Positions 1 to 10,251 of a stretch of DNA of 64,000 bases are shown one piece after another. The stretch's first letter is position 1; the number at the start of each line of letters is the position of its first letter. The stretch is from Pseudomonas promysalinigenes (GTDB lineage Bacteria > Pseudomonadota > Gammaproteobacteria > Pseudomonadales > Pseudomonadaceae). Both the position numbers and the translations under genes were made by a program. The stretch is taken from NCBI RefSeq assembly GCF_014269025.2, contig NZ_CP077094.1, positions 248,001 to 312,000 on the forward strand, written 5' to 3'. The notes under the pieces were generated by a model that saw only the letters and a list, made by a program, of their open reading frames with translations, was not told the DNA's origin and made no database searches.

Positions 1-1753
1 TGTCACGGTCGGTGCCTGCGGCGATGCGCTGCACCAGCGGGTAGGCCTCCGGGTGCACGGCAGAGGCGTCGAGCGGGTTGTCGCCGTTCATCACACGCAG
101 GAAGCCGGCAGCCTGTTCGAAGGTTTTCTCACCCAGGCGGCTGACTTTTTTAAGCGCTGCACGGGTGGCAAATGGGCCATTGGCGTCGCGGTGAGCGACG
201 ATGTTCTGGGCCAGGGTGGCGTTCAGGCCAGAGATGCGGGTCAGCAGCGCCACCGACGCGGTGTTGACGTCGACGCCCACGGCGTTCACGCAGTCCTCGA
301 CCACCGCGTCCAGGCCGCGGGCCAGCTTGATTTGCGAAACGTCGTGCTGGTACTGGCCAACGCCGATGGATTTCGGGTCGATCTTCACCAACTCGGCCAG
401 CGGGTCCTGCAGGCGGCGGGCGATCGACACAGCGCCACGGATCGACACGTCCAAGTCGGGGAACTCGCGGGCTGCCAGTTCCGATGCCGAGTACACCGAA
501 GCACCGGCCTCGGAAACCATGATCTTGGTGATCTTCAGTGCTGGGTACTTCTTCACCAGCTCAGCCACCAGCTTGTCGCTCTCGCGGCTGGCGGTGCCGT
601 TGCCGATGGCGATCAACTCTACCGAGTGCTTGGCGCACAAGGCGGCCATGATGGCGATGGTGCGGTCCCAGTCGTTTTTCGGCGCATGGGGGTAGACCGT
701 GGTGTGGTCCAGCAGCTTGCCGGTGGCGTCGACCACGGCGATCTTGCAGCCGGTGCGCAGGCCCGGGTCGAAGCCCAGGGTGGCGCGTGGGCCTGCAGGT
801 GCTGCCAGCAGCAGGTCGTGCAGGTTGTGGGCGAAGACGTTGATCGCCTCACTTTCGGCATTGTCGCGCAGTTCACCGAACAGGTCGGTTTCCAGGTGGG
901 TATAGAGCTTGACCTTCCAGGTCCAGCGCACCACCTCGCCCAGCCATTTGTCGGCAGGGCGGCTGCGGTTTTCGATGCCGACATGGTTGCCGATCATCAG
1001 CTCGCACGGGTGCAGGGTGCCGGGCAGTTCTTCGCCAACCTTCAGCGAGGCACTCAGCACGCCTTCGTTGCGGCCGCGGAATATGGCCAGCGCCCGGTGC
1101 GAGGGCGCTGTACGCAGCAGCTCGTCGTGGGCGAAGTAGTCGCGGAACTTGGCACCTTCTTCTTCCTTGCCGGCCACCACGCGGGCGCTGAGCACCGCTT
1201 CCTGCTTGAGGAAGTTGCGCAGCTTGTCGAGCAGTGCGGCGTCTTCGGCGAAGCGCTCCATCAAGATGTACTTGGCGCCCTCCAGAGCCGCCTTGACGTC
1301 GGCCACGCCCTTGCCGGCATCGACGAAGCGCGCGGCTTCGCTTTCCGGGGCCAGGGTTGGGTCGTTGAACAGAGCATCGGCCAGCTCACCAAGACCGGCT
1401 TCCAAGGCGATCTGACCCTTGGTGCGGCGTTTTTGCTTGTATGGCAGGTAAAGGTCTTCGAGACGCGTCTTGGTGTCGGCGAGCTTGATCTCGCGGGCAA
1501 GTTCCGGGGTGAGCTTGCCCTGTTCCTCGATGCTGGACAGGATGCTGGCGCGGCGCTCGTCGAGTTCGCGCAGGTAGCGCAGGCGCTCTTCCAGGTGGCG
1601 CAACTGGGTGTCGTCCAGGCTACCGGTCACTTCCTTGCGGTAACGGGCGATGAAGGGCACGGTCGAGCCTTCGTCCAACAGGCCCACGGCCGCCTCGACC
1701 TGCTGGGGGCGTACGCCCAGTTCCTCGGCGATACGGCTGTTGATGCTGTCCAT
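1..1753 (-). CDS. tex: Tex, RNA-binding transcription accessory protein (partial, C-terminus beyond left edge)
   Basis: Reading the minus strand from the ATG at 1753 gives an open frame of 584 codons to the window edge, beginning [18 protein letters not shown], which is the Tex N-terminus. The YqgF/RNase H-like region ([20 protein letters not shown]) and the helix-hairpin-helix part ([19 protein letters not shown]) follow in order. Tex proteins are about 775 residues long, so the C-terminal S1 RNA-binding domain lies outside the window. AGGTGG just upstream supports the start. Tex is a cytoplasmic nucleic-acid-binding protein linked to transcription processivity and stress tolerance. It is divergent from ompR. 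The identification is secure; only the C-terminus is unseen. Confidence 0.95.
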   Translation of the reverse strand, partial: MDSINSRIAEELGVRPQQVEAAVGLLDEGSTVPFIARYRKEVTGSLDDTQLRHLEERLRYLRELDERRASILSSIEEQGKLTPELAREIKLADTKTRLEDLYLPYKQKRRTKGQIALEAGLGELADALFNDPTLAPESEAARFVDAGKGVADVKAALEGAKYILMERFAEDAALLDKLRNFLKQEAVLSARVVAGKEEEGAKFRDYFAHDELLRTAPSHRALAIFRGRNEGVLSASLKVGEELPGTLHPCELMIGNHVGIENRSRPADKWLGEVVRWTWKVKLYTHLETDLFGELRDNAESEAINVFAHNLHDLLLAAPAGPRATLGFDPGLRTGCKIAVVDATGKLLDHTTVYPHAPKNDWDRTIAIMAALCAKHSVELIAIGNGTASRESDKLVAELVKKYPALKITKIMVSEAGASVYSASELAAREFPDLDVSIRGAVSIARRLQDPLAELVKIDPKSIGVGQYQHDVSQIKLARGLDAVVEDCVNAVGVDVNTASVALLTRISGLNATLAQNIVAHRDANGPFATRAALKKVSRLGEKTFEQAAGFLRVMNGDNPLDASAVHPEAYPLVQRIAAGTDRD

Positions 1754-1970
1754 GAAAACCACCTGACATTTGTGAAAACGTGGGTCGCCGGTGGGCCTTT
1801 GGCCCTGTGGCGCTGGATGAAAGCCGCGCATTATACCCATCGCAAACAGCTTGCGGTGATGGCGCCCGGCCAGCCGGAACTGGCGCCCGGGGAAAAATCT
1901 GCTAACAATGCTCACGCAACGTGCAGCAATGGCTACGCCATAATGCGCGGCGATATCAGAGGAGTTATTC

Positions 1971-2711
1971 ATGACCGGCACGCCAAATACCGCTGAAGGT
2001 GACAAGATTCTCATCGTCGACGACGATCCTGGGCTCAGCAGCCTTTTGGAGCGTTTCTTCACCAGCAAGGGCTACCGCGCCCGCGCAGTGCCCAACACCG
2101 AACAGATGGACCGCCTGCTGCAGCGCGAGGTGTTCAATCTGGTGGTACTCGACCTGATGTTGCCAGGCGAGGACGGCCTATCCGCGTGCAAGCGCCTGCG
2201 TCAGCAGAACAACCAGATCCCGATCATCATGCTCACGGCCAAGGGTGACGAACTCAGCCGCATCAAGGGGCTGGAGCTGGGTGCCGACGATTACCTGGGC
2301 AAGCCATTCAACCCCGACGAGCTGATGGCGCGGGTCAAGGCCGTACTGCGCCGTCAGTCGCCGAGCGTGCCGGGTGCACCGGGCAGCGAGGACGAGACGG
2401 TTACCTTCGGCGACTACGAGCTGTCGCTGGCCACCCGCGAGCTCAAGCGTGGCGACGAAGTGCACATGCTCACCACGGGCGAGTTCGCCGTGCTCAAGGC
2501 CTTGGTGATGCATGCCCGTGAGCCACTGACTCGCGACAAGCTGATGAACCTGGCCCGTGGTCGCGAGTGGGATGCCCTGGAGCGCTCCATCGACGTGCAG
2601 ATATCCCGTCTCCGTCGCATGATCGAGCCAGACCCGTCCAAGCCACGCTACATCCAGACGGTGTGGGGCGTAGGTTACGTGTTCGTACCAGACGGCAACG
2701 CTGGCAAATGA
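1971..2711 (+). CDS. ompR: OmpR, osmolarity response regulator
   Basis: A 246-residue protein with a receiver domain (about 10–125) and a C-terminal OmpR/PhoB winged helix (about 145–240). Acidic residues D17–D19, phospho-acceptor D61 in [13 protein letters not shown]89 and K111 in the YLGKPF motif are all present. It is the DNA-binding partner of EnvZ, whose gene starts 13 bases downstream, so the two form an operon. AGAGGAG lies seven bases before the ATG. In enterobacteria the pair controls porins in response to osmolarity; the target genes in Pseudomonas cannot be read from this sequence. Length and motifs are as expected for the family. Confidence 0.95.
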   Translation: MTGTPNTAEGDKILIVDDDPGLSSLLERFFTSKGYRARAVPNTEQMDRLLQREVFNLVVLDLMLPGEDGLSACKRLRQQNNQIPIIMLTAKGDELSRIKGLELGADDYLGKPFNPDELMARVKAVLRRQSPSVPGAPGSEDETVTFGDYELSLATRELKRGDEVHMLTTGEFAVLKALVMHAREPLTRDKLMNLARGREWDALERSIDVQISRLRRMIEPDPSKPRYIQTVWGVGYVFVPDGNAGK

Positions 2712-2724
2712 TGCAGCGTCGTCG

Positions 2725-4038
2725 ATGAAAACTCCCTTGTGGTTTCCGCAAAGCTTCTTTGCCCGCACCCTGTGGCTGGTGTTGATCGTCGTTCTGTTCT
2801 CCAAGGCACTGACCCTGGTCTACCTGCTGATGAACGAGGACGTGTTGGTCGATCGGCAGTACAGTCACGGTGTGGCACTGACTTTGCGCGCCTATTGGGC
2901 AGCGGATGAAGAAAACCGCGACAAGATCGCCGAAGCCGCTGGCCTGATCCGTGTCACCGGCTCCGGCGTGCCGGAGGGCGAGCAGCATTGGCCCTACAGC
3001 GAAATCTACCAGCGCCAGATGCAGGCCGAGCTGGGTGAGGATACCGAAGTGCGCCTGCGTATCCATGCGCCGCCTGCGCTGTGGGTGAATGCACCGAGCC
3101 TGGGCCCGGGGTGGCTGAAAGTGCCCCTGTATCCGCACCCGCTGCGGGGGCAGAAGATCTGGAACGTGCTGGGTTGGTTCCTGGCCATCGGCCTGTTGTC
3201 CACCGCCTCGGCCTGGATCTTCGTGCGCCAGCTCAACCAACCCCTGAAGCGCCTGGTGTTTGCCGCCCGCCAGCTCGGGCAGGGGCGCAGTGTGCGCTTG
3301 CCGATCAGCGATACCCCTAGCGAAATGACCGAGGTTTACCGCGCGTTCAACCAGATGGCCGAAGATGTCGAGCAAGCAGGCCGTGAGCGTGAGTTGATGC
3401 TCGCCGGTGTTTCCCATGACCTGCGCACGCCGCTTACGCGCCTGCGCCTGTCGTTGTCGTTGTTGAACAGCGACAGCGAATTGAGCGATGACATGGTGCG
3501 CGACATCGAGGACATGGACGCAATTCTCGACCAGTTCCTCGCGTTCATTCGCGACGGGCGAGACGAGCCGCTCGAAGAGGTCGACCTGGCCAATCTGGTG
3601 CGCGAGGTAGTAGCGCCTTACAACCAGCCCCACGAGCGCGTGCGCCTGTGCCTTGAGCCCATTCCGCCATTCCCGCTGCGGCGGGTGTCACTCAAGCGCA
3701 TGCTTGGCAATCTTATCGGCAATGCCCTGCATCATGCAGGCCAGGGCGTTGAGGTGGCGGCGTACGTGTCGGGGGACGAGAGCGCGCCTTATGTGGTGCT
3801 CAGCGTACTGGACCGGGGCACCGGCATCGAAGAGTCGGAGCTTGAAACCATCTTCAACCCGTTCATTCGTGGTGATCGTGCCAGAGGAGGCAAGGGTACC
3901 GGGCTGGGGTTGGCGATCGTCAAACGGATCGCGGCGCAGCATGGTGGCAATGTCGAGCTGCGCAACCGCTCCGGTGGCGGGATCGAAGCGCGCGTGCGGC
4001 TGCCATTAGGGCTGCTACTGCCGCGCAATGCTGTTTGA
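2725..4038 (+). CDS. envZ: EnvZ, membrane sensor histidine kinase
   Basis: A 437-residue inner-membrane kinase. Membrane segments lie at about residues 13–35 and 144–167 and flank a periplasmic domain of about 110 residues. A HAMP linker follows, then the dimerisation box with phospho-acceptor H231 in VSHDLRTPLTRLRL, and an HATPase domain with N-box GNLIGNALHH, DRGTGI and GKGTGLGLAIVKR. It phosphorylates and dephosphorylates OmpR, encoded directly upstream. The gene ends before a strong inverted repeat that separates it from convergent rimK. No truncation or missing catalytic residue is visible. Confidence 0.95.
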   Translation: MKTPLWFPQSFFARTLWLVLIVVLFSKALTLVYLLMNEDVLVDRQYSHGVALTLRAYWAADEENRDKIAEAAGLIRVTGSGVPEGEQHWPYSEIYQRQMQAELGEDTEVRLRIHAPPALWVNAPSLGPGWLKVPLYPHPLRGQKIWNVLGWFLAIGLLSTASAWIFVRQLNQPLKRLVFAARQLGQGRSVRLPISDTPSEMTEVYRAFNQMAEDVEQAGRERELMLAGVSHDLRTPLTRLRLSLSLLNSDSELSDDMVRDIEDMDAILDQFLAFIRDGRDEPLEEVDLANLVREVVAPYNQPHERVRLCLEPIPPFPLRRVSLKRMLGNLIGNALHHAGQGVEVAAYVSGDESAPYVVLSVLDRGTGIEESELETIFNPFIRGDRARGGKGTGLGLAIVKRIAAQHGGNVELRNRSGGGIEARVRLPLGLLLPRNAV

Positions 4039-4046
4039 AGTGCATT

Positions 4047-4079
4047 GGGCTCTTCGCGGCTGACCCCGCGAAGAGGCCC
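4047..4079. terminator. GC-rich inverted repeat between convergent envZ and rimK (REP-like, bidirectional terminator)
   Basis: GGGCTCTTCGCGG at 4047–4059 pairs with CCGCGAAGAGGCCC at 4066–4079 around a six-base loop. It resembles the TTCGCGG…CCGCGAA REP elements common in P. putida and sits between two converging genes, where it can stop both transcripts. There is no long T tract. Confidence 0.6.
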
Positions 4080-4092
4080 ACACAAGCCGGTG

Positions 4093-4998
4093 TCAGCCCT
4101 TGCCCTTGGTGCGGGTCTGATTCGGCCCGCCGTTCTTCTCGAGGTGCTCGATGATCATCCCGGCAACGTTCTTGCCAGTGGTCACCTCGATGCCCTCCAG
4201 CCCCGGTGACGAATTCACCTCCATCACCAACGGCCCGTGATTCGAACGCAGGATATCCACACCGGCCACACTCAGCCCCATCACCTTGGCGGCCCGAATG
4301 GCGGTCATGCGCTCTTCGGGGGTGATCTTGATCAGGCTCGCTACACCGCCGCGATGCAGGTTGGAGCGGAATTCCCCTGGCTTGGCCTGGCGCTTCATCG
4401 AGGCGATCACCTTGTCACCTACCACGAAGCAGCGGATATCCGCCCCGCCGGCTTCCTTGATGTACTCCTGCACCATGATGTTCTGTTTCAGCCCCATGAA
4501 GGCCTCAATCACCGATTCGGCAGCCTTGGTGGTTTCGCACAGCACTACGCCGATACCTTGAGTGCCTTCGAGTACCTTGATCACCAGCGGGGCGCCATTG
4601 ACCATCTGGATCAGGTCCGGGATGTCGTCGGGTGAGTGGGCGAAACCTGTGATGGGCAGGCCGATGCCGCGGCGTGACAGCAATTGCAACGACCGTAGTT
4701 TGTCCCGGGAGCGGGCGATGGCCACCGATTCATTGAGCGGGTACACCCCCATCATTTCGAACTGGCGCAGTACTGCGCAGCCGTAGAAGGTGACCGAAGC
4801 GCCAATGCGCGGAATCACCGCATCGAACCCCTCCAGCGGCCTGCCACGGTAGTGGATCTGTGGCTTGTGGCTGGCGATGTTCATATAGGCCCGCAAGGTG
4901 TCGATCACCACCATTTCGTGGCCCCGCTGGGTACCGGCTTCAACCAGACGGCGGGTGGAATACAGACGCGGATTGCGCGACAGCACAGCGATCTTCAT
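4093..4998 (-). CDS. rimK: RimK, ATP-grasp glutamate ligase modifying ribosomal protein S6
   Basis: A 301-residue protein beginning [21 protein letters not shown], typical of RimK. The ATP-grasp fold is recognisable from [18 protein letters not shown] (nucleotide and lysine loop), [20 protein letters not shown] and the metal-binding [14 protein letters not shown] near the C-terminus. RimK adds glutamates to the C-terminus of ribosomal protein S6 and also makes poly-glutamate. Its ATG overlaps the stop of the protease-like gene upstream (ATGA), so the two are co-translated. This matches the rimBK arrangement known in pseudomonads. Confidence 0.92.
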   Translation of the reverse strand: MKIAVLSRNPRLYSTRRLVEAGTQRGHEMVVIDTLRAYMNIASHKPQIHYRGRPLEGFDAVIPRIGASVTFYGCAVLRQFEMMGVYPLNESVAIARSRDKLRSLQLLSRRGIGLPITGFAHSPDDIPDLIQMVNGAPLVIKVLEGTQGIGVVLCETTKAAESVIEAFMGLKQNIMVQEYIKEAGGADIRCFVVGDKVIASMKRQAKPGEFRSNLHRGGVASLIKITPEERMTAIRAAKVMGLSVAGVDILRSNHGPLVMEVNSSPGLEGIEVTTGKNVAGMIIEHLEKNGGPNQTRTKGKG

Positions 4999-5477
4999 GC
5001 AGCACCTGTGACAGGGGGGAGAGTGGCCGGATAGGCCGGTTTGTCTTGTACGTATTTCAAACCAGGGTTGACCACCAACTGGCCTTGGATCAATGCCTTG
5101 GAGCCAAGAAGCAGCCTATAGCGCATGTTCTTGCGGCAGGCCAGTGTGAACTCGATTTCCCACACGGCATCACCCAAGGCCAGCGAAGTGCGTATCACGT
5201 AACGGGTCTGCGCATGGCCATTGGAGCTCTTGATGGTTTTCATGGCCACCAGCGGCGCTTCGCAGCGGCGGTGGCGCAACTGCACCACCGAACCCAGATG
5301 AGCGGTGAAGCGCACCCAGGGTTGGCCGTTGCGCTCGAAGGGCTCGACTTCGGTTGCATGCAGGCTGGAGGTGCTGGCGCCAGTGTCGATCTTGGCCCGC
5401 AGGCCCGCCACGCCGAGGTCCGGCAAGGCTACCCACTCGCGCAGGCCGATCACTGTCAGATGGTCAAATTTCTTCAC
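4995..5477 (-). CDS. rimB: RimB-type retropepsin-like protease partner of RimK
   Basis: A 160-residue protein read from a GTG at 5477 ([20 protein letters not shown]). It carries the aspartic-protease triad sequence DTGAS, with D31, in the retropepsin-like domain often annotated as an ATP-dependent zinc protease. It overlaps rimK by ATGA. In pseudomonads a protein of this type acts with RimK in remodelling ribosomal protein S6. A longer reading from an ATG at 5534 would add 19 residues that do not look like this family, and an AGGG lies before the GTG, so I prefer the GTG. Function comes from family and context; the start is the uncertain part. Confidence 0.8.
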   Translation of the reverse strand: MKKFDHLTVIGLREWVALPDLGVAGLRAKIDTGASTSSLHATEVEPFERNGQPWVRFTAHLGSVVQLRHRRCEAPLVAMKTIKSSNGHAQTRYVIRTSLALGDAVWEIEFTLACRKNMRYRLLLGSKALIQGQLVVNPGLKYVQDKPAYPATLPPVTGAA

Positions 5478-5586
5478 GAAGCACACCCTGCGGATAAGGT
5501 GGTGAACTGTAAGCACGGCGGGGACTTTTTGCATCCGTCAGTTACGGTAGTACAGTTCGATGAACGACAGCATGCGAGGTTACGAG

Positions 5587-5988
5587 ATGGCACAAAAAGC
5601 CGACGATGATGACAAGGTGCGCCTGGACAAATGGCTGTGGGCGGCGCGGTTCTACAAAACGCGTGCGCTGGCCAAGGCGGCGATCGAAAGCGGTAAGGTG
5701 CATTGCCGGGGCGAGCGCTGCAAACCGAGCAAAGAGCCGCGGGTGGGCGACGAGTTGGTGTTGCGCACAGGCTTCGACGAACGCACGGTGGTAGTCAAAG
5801 CCCTCTCAGTGGTGCGCCGTGGTGCGCCTGAGGCGCAGGCCCTGTATCAAGAGACTGAAGAGAGCGTGCGCCAGCGCGAGCAGGCGGCCGAGCTGCGCAA
5901 GGCCGGGGCCATGGGTGTTACCACCGATGGCCGGCCTAACAAGAAGCAGCGGCGGCAGATTCACCAGCTCCATGGGAGCTTTGAGTAG
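5587..5988 (+). CDS. hslR: HslR (Hsp15), ribosome-associated heat-shock protein with S4 domain
   Basis: A 133-residue basic protein beginning MAQKADDDDKVRLDKWLWAA. An S4 RNA-binding domain covers about residues 10–75 (RLDKWLWAARFYKTRALAKAAIESGKV) and a highly charged C-terminal tail follows (RPNKKQRRQIHQLHG). Hsp15 binds 50S subunits that still carry a nascent chain and helps recycle them after heat shock. GCGAGG six bases before this ATG favours it over an in-frame ATG at 5560. The nearby gene hslO belongs to the same stress response. Confidence 0.9.
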   Translation: MAQKADDDDKVRLDKWLWAARFYKTRALAKAAIESGKVHCRGERCKPSKEPRVGDELVLRTGFDERTVVVKALSVVRRGAPEAQALYQETEESVRQREQAAELRKAGAMGVTTDGRPNKKQRRQIHQLHGSFE

Positions 5989-6003
5989 CGCGGCCTCAGC
6001 GCT

Positions 6004-6798
6004 TCAGCGGACTACCGCCAGCCGCCCGATCAACGGTATTTTCCTGGCAATCCCGACCAATGGTGCGGTCCAGCGCAGCAGCAAAGCACTGCCCTTGGCC
6101 GCCAACGGCGTGTGGCAACTCCAGCCCAGCGCAAGCACCGCCATCAGCAGGCCACCGATGTAGTCATCCTGCCCCCAGTGCGCCCCAGCCACCAAGCGCG
6201 GCATCATGAACACAAACGCCAGTGCCCAGATCACCAAGTACTGCACCAGCCGGCGGCTGAACAGGCTCATGAACAGCGCCCAGATCAACAGTACCGATGC
6301 GTGATCGCCAGGGAAACTCTTGCTGGAACGGTCTTTCAGTTCCCAGGTTTTTTCCAGGTTCGGGTAGTAGTCGCTCAGGTGCACGACATTATCAAACACC
6401 ATTGATGGACTGTCGTGTTGCCAGCCCATCGCGTCCACCCACTTGGAAAACAGCGCGCGAATCACCACTAACAGGAGTAGCGTGACCAAAAAGCCGAAGA
6501 AGGCCTCGCGGACCTGAGCGGCCTTGAACACCCAGTTGCCACGGATCAGCAACGCCAGAAGGATCAGCCCGACGACGATGTCGAACGGGCGCAGGCTGCC
6601 GACGGTCCAGATGTAGCGCCAGGCCGTATTCTCGGCCAATGGGGCGTTGAGGCTATGGAATAGCCACTCGTCGAAAGTCAGGCAAAGAATCTGGCCAAAG
6701 GGCCATAACCAGAAACACAGTAGGGCAATGGGCAGCAAGGTACAGGCTGCCAAGGGTCCCCATGACCACCTTGCTTGGAACAGTGGCTGATTGTCCAT
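6004..6798 (-). CDS. PAP2-family membrane phosphatase
   Basis: A 264-residue inner-membrane protein beginning MDNQPLFQARWSWGPLAACT. Several hydrophobic segments carry the phosphatase signature, split as KDRSSKSFPGDHASV (about 165–180) and RLVAGAHWGQDDYIGG (about 215–230), which contain the catalytic histidines of the PAP2 (type 2 phosphatidic acid phosphatase) superfamily. Such enzymes dephosphorylate lipid phosphates such as undecaprenyl pyrophosphate or phosphatidylglycerophosphate; the substrate here cannot be told. It runs divergently from hslO, and the two starts are only 106 bases apart. A longer in-frame reading from 6945 would overlap hslO and lacks support. Confidence 0.85.
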   Translation of the reverse strand: MDNQPLFQARWSWGPLAACTLLPIALLCFWLWPFGQILCLTFDEWLFHSLNAPLAENTAWRYIWTVGSLRPFDIVVGLILLALLIRGNWVFKAAQVREAFFGFLVTLLLLVVIRALFSKWVDAMGWQHDSPSMVFDNVVHLSDYYPNLEKTWELKDRSSKSFPGDHASVLLIWALFMSLFSRRLVQYLVIWALAFVFMMPRLVAGAHWGQDDYIGGLLMAVLALGWSCHTPLAAKGSALLLRWTAPLVGIARKIPLIGRLAVVR

Positions 6799-6904
6799 AA
6801 ACTGTTTCGATCTCCAGTGTGGAATAGGCGCTTTTTCAGCGCTCTGCGACGGTTTTAAGTGACCGGTAATTATTTTGTCATCATTTTCAGATAGCCAGAC
6901 AACC

Positions 6905-7804
6905 ATGAGCGACTTGCCAGATAAAGATTTCACCCAACGTTTCATCTTCGACGAGCGCGATGTGCGCGGCGAGTGGGTGTCTCTCGACGATAGCTATGCC
7001 GCGGTGCTGGCGCGTCACCCTTACCCTCAGCCCGTGCAGACCCTGCTGGGCGAACTGATGGCCGCCACTGCCTTGCTGGTCGGCGCCCTCAAGTTCGACG
7101 GCCTGCTGATTCTGCAGGCGCGCTCTCAAGGCCCAATCCCGTTGCTGATGGTCGAATGCTCGGGTGACCGTGACATCCGCGGTATGGCTCGCTACGAAGC
7201 TGAGCAGATCCCGGCCGATGCCACGCTTGAGCAACTGATGCCCGACGGCCACCTGACCCTGACCATCGATCCGGTCAAAGGCCAGCGCTACCAAGGCACC
7301 GTCGACCTGGACGGCGCCGACCTGTCGGAGTGCTTCACCAACTACTTCGTTCAATCGCAGCAGCTCAATACCCGCTTCTGGCTAAACGCCGAAGGCGGCA
7401 AGGCGCGTGGCCTGTTGCTGCAGCAACTGCCACGTGACCGCCAACCCGACGACGAAGAGCGCGAAGACAGCTGGCAGCACGTGATTGCCCTGGCCAAGAC
7501 ACTCAAGCCTCAAGAGTGGTCGGAAAGCAACGAAACCTTGCTGCACCGCCTGTACCACGAAGACGCGGTTCGCCTGTTCGACGTGCAGCCGCTGCGCTTC
7601 AACTGCAGCTGCTCGCGGGAACGCTCCGGCAATGCATTGGTCAGCTTGGGCGAGCAGGACGCCAAGGCGTTGGTCGAGGAGTGCGGTGGTACGGTCGAGA
7701 TCGATTGCCAGTTCTGTAACCAGCGCTATTTCTTCGATGCCACCGATGTGGCGCAACTGTTTGCCGGTGGTGGCACAGAAGCGGCGTCAGAAACTCGTCA
7801 CTGA
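6905..7804 (+). CDS. hslO: HslO (Hsp33), redox-regulated holdase chaperone
   Basis: A 299-residue protein beginning [20 protein letters not shown]. The four zinc-binding cysteines that make the redox switch are present as CSC (FNCSCSRER) and CxxC (CQFCNQRYF) near the C-terminus, spaced as in Hsp33. On oxidation plus unfolding stress the zinc is released and the protein becomes an active cytoplasmic holdase. The start at 6905 gives the family length; an in-frame ATG at 6875 would lie in the divergent promoter region. Confidence 0.95.
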   Translation: MSDLPDKDFTQRFIFDERDVRGEWVSLDDSYAAVLARHPYPQPVQTLLGELMAATALLVGALKFDGLLILQARSQGPIPLLMVECSGDRDIRGMARYEAEQIPADATLEQLMPDGHLTLTIDPVKGQRYQGTVDLDGADLSECFTNYFVQSQQLNTRFWLNAEGGKARGLLLQQLPRDRQPDDEEREDSWQHVIALAKTLKPQEWSESNETLLHRLYHEDAVRLFDVQPLRFNCSCSRERSGNALVSLGEQDAKALVEECGGTVEIDCQFCNQRYFFDATDVAQLFAGGGTEAASETRH

Positions 7805-7825
7805 AACGTTTAAGCTCAGGAGAAT

Positions 7826-7881
7826 CTCCTGTCGAATTGCGCAAAAACGCAGTTACGACAGGAGGGGCCTACTTTTTTTGG
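7826..7881 (+). terminator. Inverted repeat with T tract between hslO and pckA
   Basis: CTCCTGTCG at 7826–7834 is complementary to CGACAGGAG at 7856–7864, and a run of seven T follows at about 7873–7879. A smaller hairpin, CAGGAG-AAT-CTCCTG, overlaps the left arm. The first structure could end hslO transcripts; the two folds are mutually exclusive. The loop is long (21 bases), so this is a moderate call. Confidence 0.4.
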
Positions 7882-7983
7882 GCGTTTCTGGCATAATCCG
7901 GCCACTTTTTTCGCTGTAGTAGTTTTTTTAAGACGACTACAAAACGTTTGGAGCACTCGGCCTCGGGCCGGATGGGGTATCTC

Positions 7984-9531
7984 ATGACGCAAGCCAACAA
8001 CACCGTGTACACCGACCTGAGCGTCGATGAGCTGGTTAAAGAAGCGCTGTCCCGCGGTGAAGGCGTGCTGGCCGATACTGGCGCACTGGTAGTCGAAACT
8101 GGCCACCGTACTGGCCGTTCGCCGGCCGACCGTTTCATCGTCGAAGAACCTTCCACCCAGGACGCTATCGCCTGGGGCCCGATCAACCGCAAGTTCCCGG
8201 CCGACAAGTTCGATGCCCTGTGGGCTCGCGTCGAGGCGTTCAACAACGCCCAGGACCACTTCGTTTCCTACGTTCACGTAGGGGCTGCGGCCGAGCACTA
8301 CCTGCCGGTCAAGATGACCACTCAGACTGCCTGGCAGAACCTGTTTGGCCGCTGCCTGTTCATCAACCCGGAGCAAGGCCAGTTCAACCCGGCCGGTCGC
8401 GAGCAGTGGCAGATCCTCAACGTTGCCAACTTCGTGTGCGAGCCTGAGCGTGACGGCACCAACTCCGACGGCTGCGTGATCATCAACTTCGCACAGAAGA
8501 AGGTACTGATCGCCGGTATGCGTTATGCCGGTGAAATGAAGAAAGCCATGTTCTCGGTGCAGAACTTCCTGCTGCCGGCTGCCGACGTGCTGCCAATGCA
8601 CTGCGCTGCCAACATCGGTGAAGAAGGCGATGTGACCCTGTTCTTCGGCCTGTCCGGCACTGGTAAGACCACCCTGTCCGCCGACGAAAGCCGTTACCTG
8701 ATCGGTGACGACGAGCACGGCTGGGGCGAAGGTGTTGTCTTCAACATGGAAGGCGGCTGCTACGCCAAGTGCATCGACCTCTCCGAAAAGAACGAGCCGG
8801 TCATCTGGAAGGCCATCAAGCATGGCGCGGTGCTGGAAAACGTCGTACTCGACGCCAACAAGCACGCCGACTACGCCGATGTCAGCCTGACTCAGAACAG
8901 CCGCGCTGCCTACCCGCTGGAGCACGTCGCCAAGCGCGCCGAGGCCAACCTGGGTGGTGAGCCGAACGCTGTCATCTTCCTGACCTGTGACCTGACCGGT
9001 GTTCTGCCTCCGGTTTCGATCCTGAACAACGAGCAGGCGGCTTATCACTTCCTGTCCGGCTACACCGCATTGGTAGGCTCCACCGAAATGGGCTCGGGCG
9101 GCGGCATCAAGTCGACCTTCTCCACCTGCTTCGGCGCACCGTTCTTCCCACGCCCAGCTGGCGAATACGCCGAGCTGCTGATCAAGCGCATCAACGCTTT
9201 CGGCTCCAAGGTCTATCTGGTCAACACTGGCTGGACGGGTGGTGGCTACGGTGTTGGCAAGCGCTTCAGCATCCCGACCACCCGTGGCGTAATTGCCGCC
9301 ATCCAGAGCGGTGCTTTGGTCGGCGCCGAAACCGAGCACCTGGACATCATCAACCTGGACGTGCCGAAGGCTGTCCCAGGCGTCGACACCGAGCTGCTCA
9401 ACCCGCGCAATACCTGGGCTGACAAAGCGGCGTACGATGAGGCCGCCAAAGGCCTGGCCAAGCTGTTCACCGAAAACTTCAAGAAGTTCGAAGTTTCCGA
9501 CGCCATCAAGGCTGCAGGCCCACAGCTGTAA
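7984..9531 (+). CDS. pckA: Phosphoenolpyruvate carboxykinase (ATP)
   Basis: A 515-residue protein beginning [24 protein letters not shown]-type PEPCK motifs are present: [10 protein letters not shown] near residue 45, the kinase loop [13 protein letters not shown] (about 222–234), the metal site [10 protein letters not shown] and the [13 protein letters not shown] segment. It converts oxaloacetate plus ATP to phosphoenolpyruvate, the first step of gluconeogenesis, and is cytoplasmic. An upstream in-frame ATG at 7948 would add an atypical leader, so I use 7984, which is preceded by GGGG. A strong terminator follows. Confidence 0.97.
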   Translation: MTQANNTVYTDLSVDELVKEALSRGEGVLADTGALVVETGHRTGRSPADRFIVEEPSTQDAIAWGPINRKFPADKFDALWARVEAFNNAQDHFVSYVHVGAAAEHYLPVKMTTQTAWQNLFGRCLFINPEQGQFNPAGREQWQILNVANFVCEPERDGTNSDGCVIINFAQKKVLIAGMRYAGEMKKAMFSVQNFLLPAADVLPMHCAANIGEEGDVTLFFGLSGTGKTTLSADESRYLIGDDEHGWGEGVVFNMEGGCYAKCIDLSEKNEPVIWKAIKHGAVLENVVLDANKHADYADVSLTQNSRAAYPLEHVAKRAEANLGGEPNAVIFLTCDLTGVLPPVSILNNEQAAYHFLSGYTALVGSTEMGSGGGIKSTFSTCFGAPFFPRPAGEYAELLIKRINAFGSKVYLVNTGWTGGGYGVGKRFSIPTTRGVIAAIQSGALVGAETEHLDIINLDVPKAVPGVDTELLNPRNTWADKAAYDEAAKGLAKLFTENFKKFEVSDAIKAAGPQL

Positions 9532-9572
9532 GCTGACGCTAGCTGTAACCAGCAAGCCTGAGTCTGAAAAAT

Positions 9573-9605
9573 CCGACACCAGTGATCTGGTGTCGGTTTT
9601 TTTTT
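9573..9605 (+). terminator. Rho-independent terminator of pckA
   Basis: A perfect ten-base stem CCGACACCAG / CTGGTGTCGG (9573–9582 and 9587–9596) with loop TGAT is followed by nine T. The terminator after the porin gene at 25861–25895 has almost the same stem. Confidence 0.95.
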
Positions 9606-9753
9606 GCGCGATTGGCTATAGGTTCAGGGCGCCAGTGCGATCGATCCCCGACGCCAAGCCCAACCCGCTGGAGCACGGTTTAGGCAGGGGCCTAGGCCTT
9701 CCTAGCCCTGTTGTGGGAAGCTTGGCTCTCAAGTCACTCGCTGTGGATGACCC

Positions 9754-10194
9754 ATGACCGAATCCCCGAACCGCTGCGCGTTCACCCACTTCCACCCGAT
9801 CCTCACCCGCCCCCAGGACAACGACGTCAACGGCCACGTCGCCGGCGCAACCGTGCATGGCTTTTTCGAAACAGCCATTCAGGCATTTCTCGTCGAGCAG
9901 GCAGATGTCGACCTGCGCGATGGCGAGCTGGCTGCGTTCGTGGTGAGTTCGGCGGCCGACTTTTTCGCTTTGCCGGGCTTTCCGGATGTGCTCGAGGTCG
10001 GGCTTGGGGTGACGCGGCTGGTAGGCAGCACCGTGGAGTATCGCCTGGCGCTGTATCGCCCTGGCGAGAATGAGGCCTGCGCGGCCGGGACGGTAGTGCA
10101 GGTATTCATCGAGCGCGCCAGCGGCCGGCCCGTACCGCTGCCCCAGGGGTTGCAGGCTACCCTGGCTGGCTTACAGGTAGAGCTTCAGGCATGA
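9754..10194 (+). CDS. Acyl-CoA thioesterase of the 4HBT hot-dog family
   Basis: A 146-residue protein containing the hot-dog signature RPQDNDVNGHVAGATVHGFFETA (about 19–41), with the D-x-N-G-H catalytic region typical of 4-hydroxybenzoyl-CoA-type thioesterases. It is a single-domain cytoplasmic enzyme expected to hydrolyse an acyl-CoA; the physiological acyl group is unknown. It stands alone, between the pckA terminator and a hairpin terminator that starts at its own stop codon. Confidence 0.85.
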   Translation: MTESPNRCAFTHFHPILTRPQDNDVNGHVAGATVHGFFETAIQAFLVEQADVDLRDGELAAFVVSSAADFFALPGFPDVLEVGLGVTRLVGSTVEYRLALYRPGENEACAAGTVVQVFIERASGRPVPLPQGLQATLAGLQVELQA

Positions 10195-10226
10195 AAAAGC
10201 CCTGCCGGTCGGGGCAGGGCTTTTTT
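10194..10226. terminator. Bidirectional terminator between thioesterase and glycine-zipper gene
   Basis: AAAAAGCCCTGCC (10194–10206) pairs with GGCAGGGCTTTTTT (10213–10226). A tracts on one side and T tracts on the other serve both converging genes. Confidence 0.9.
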
Positions 10227-10251
10227 ACCAACAAGGCCTGGCCTTGAGGTA

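Noticed and set aside
53..1996. Long plus-strand open frame of 647 codons
   Set aside because: It is the antisense shadow of tex; the minus-strand reading has clear Tex motifs, and this one has none.
7816..9579. Minus-strand frame of 587 codons opposite pckA
   Set aside because: A GC-rich antisense shadow; pckA on the plus strand has all its catalytic motifs.
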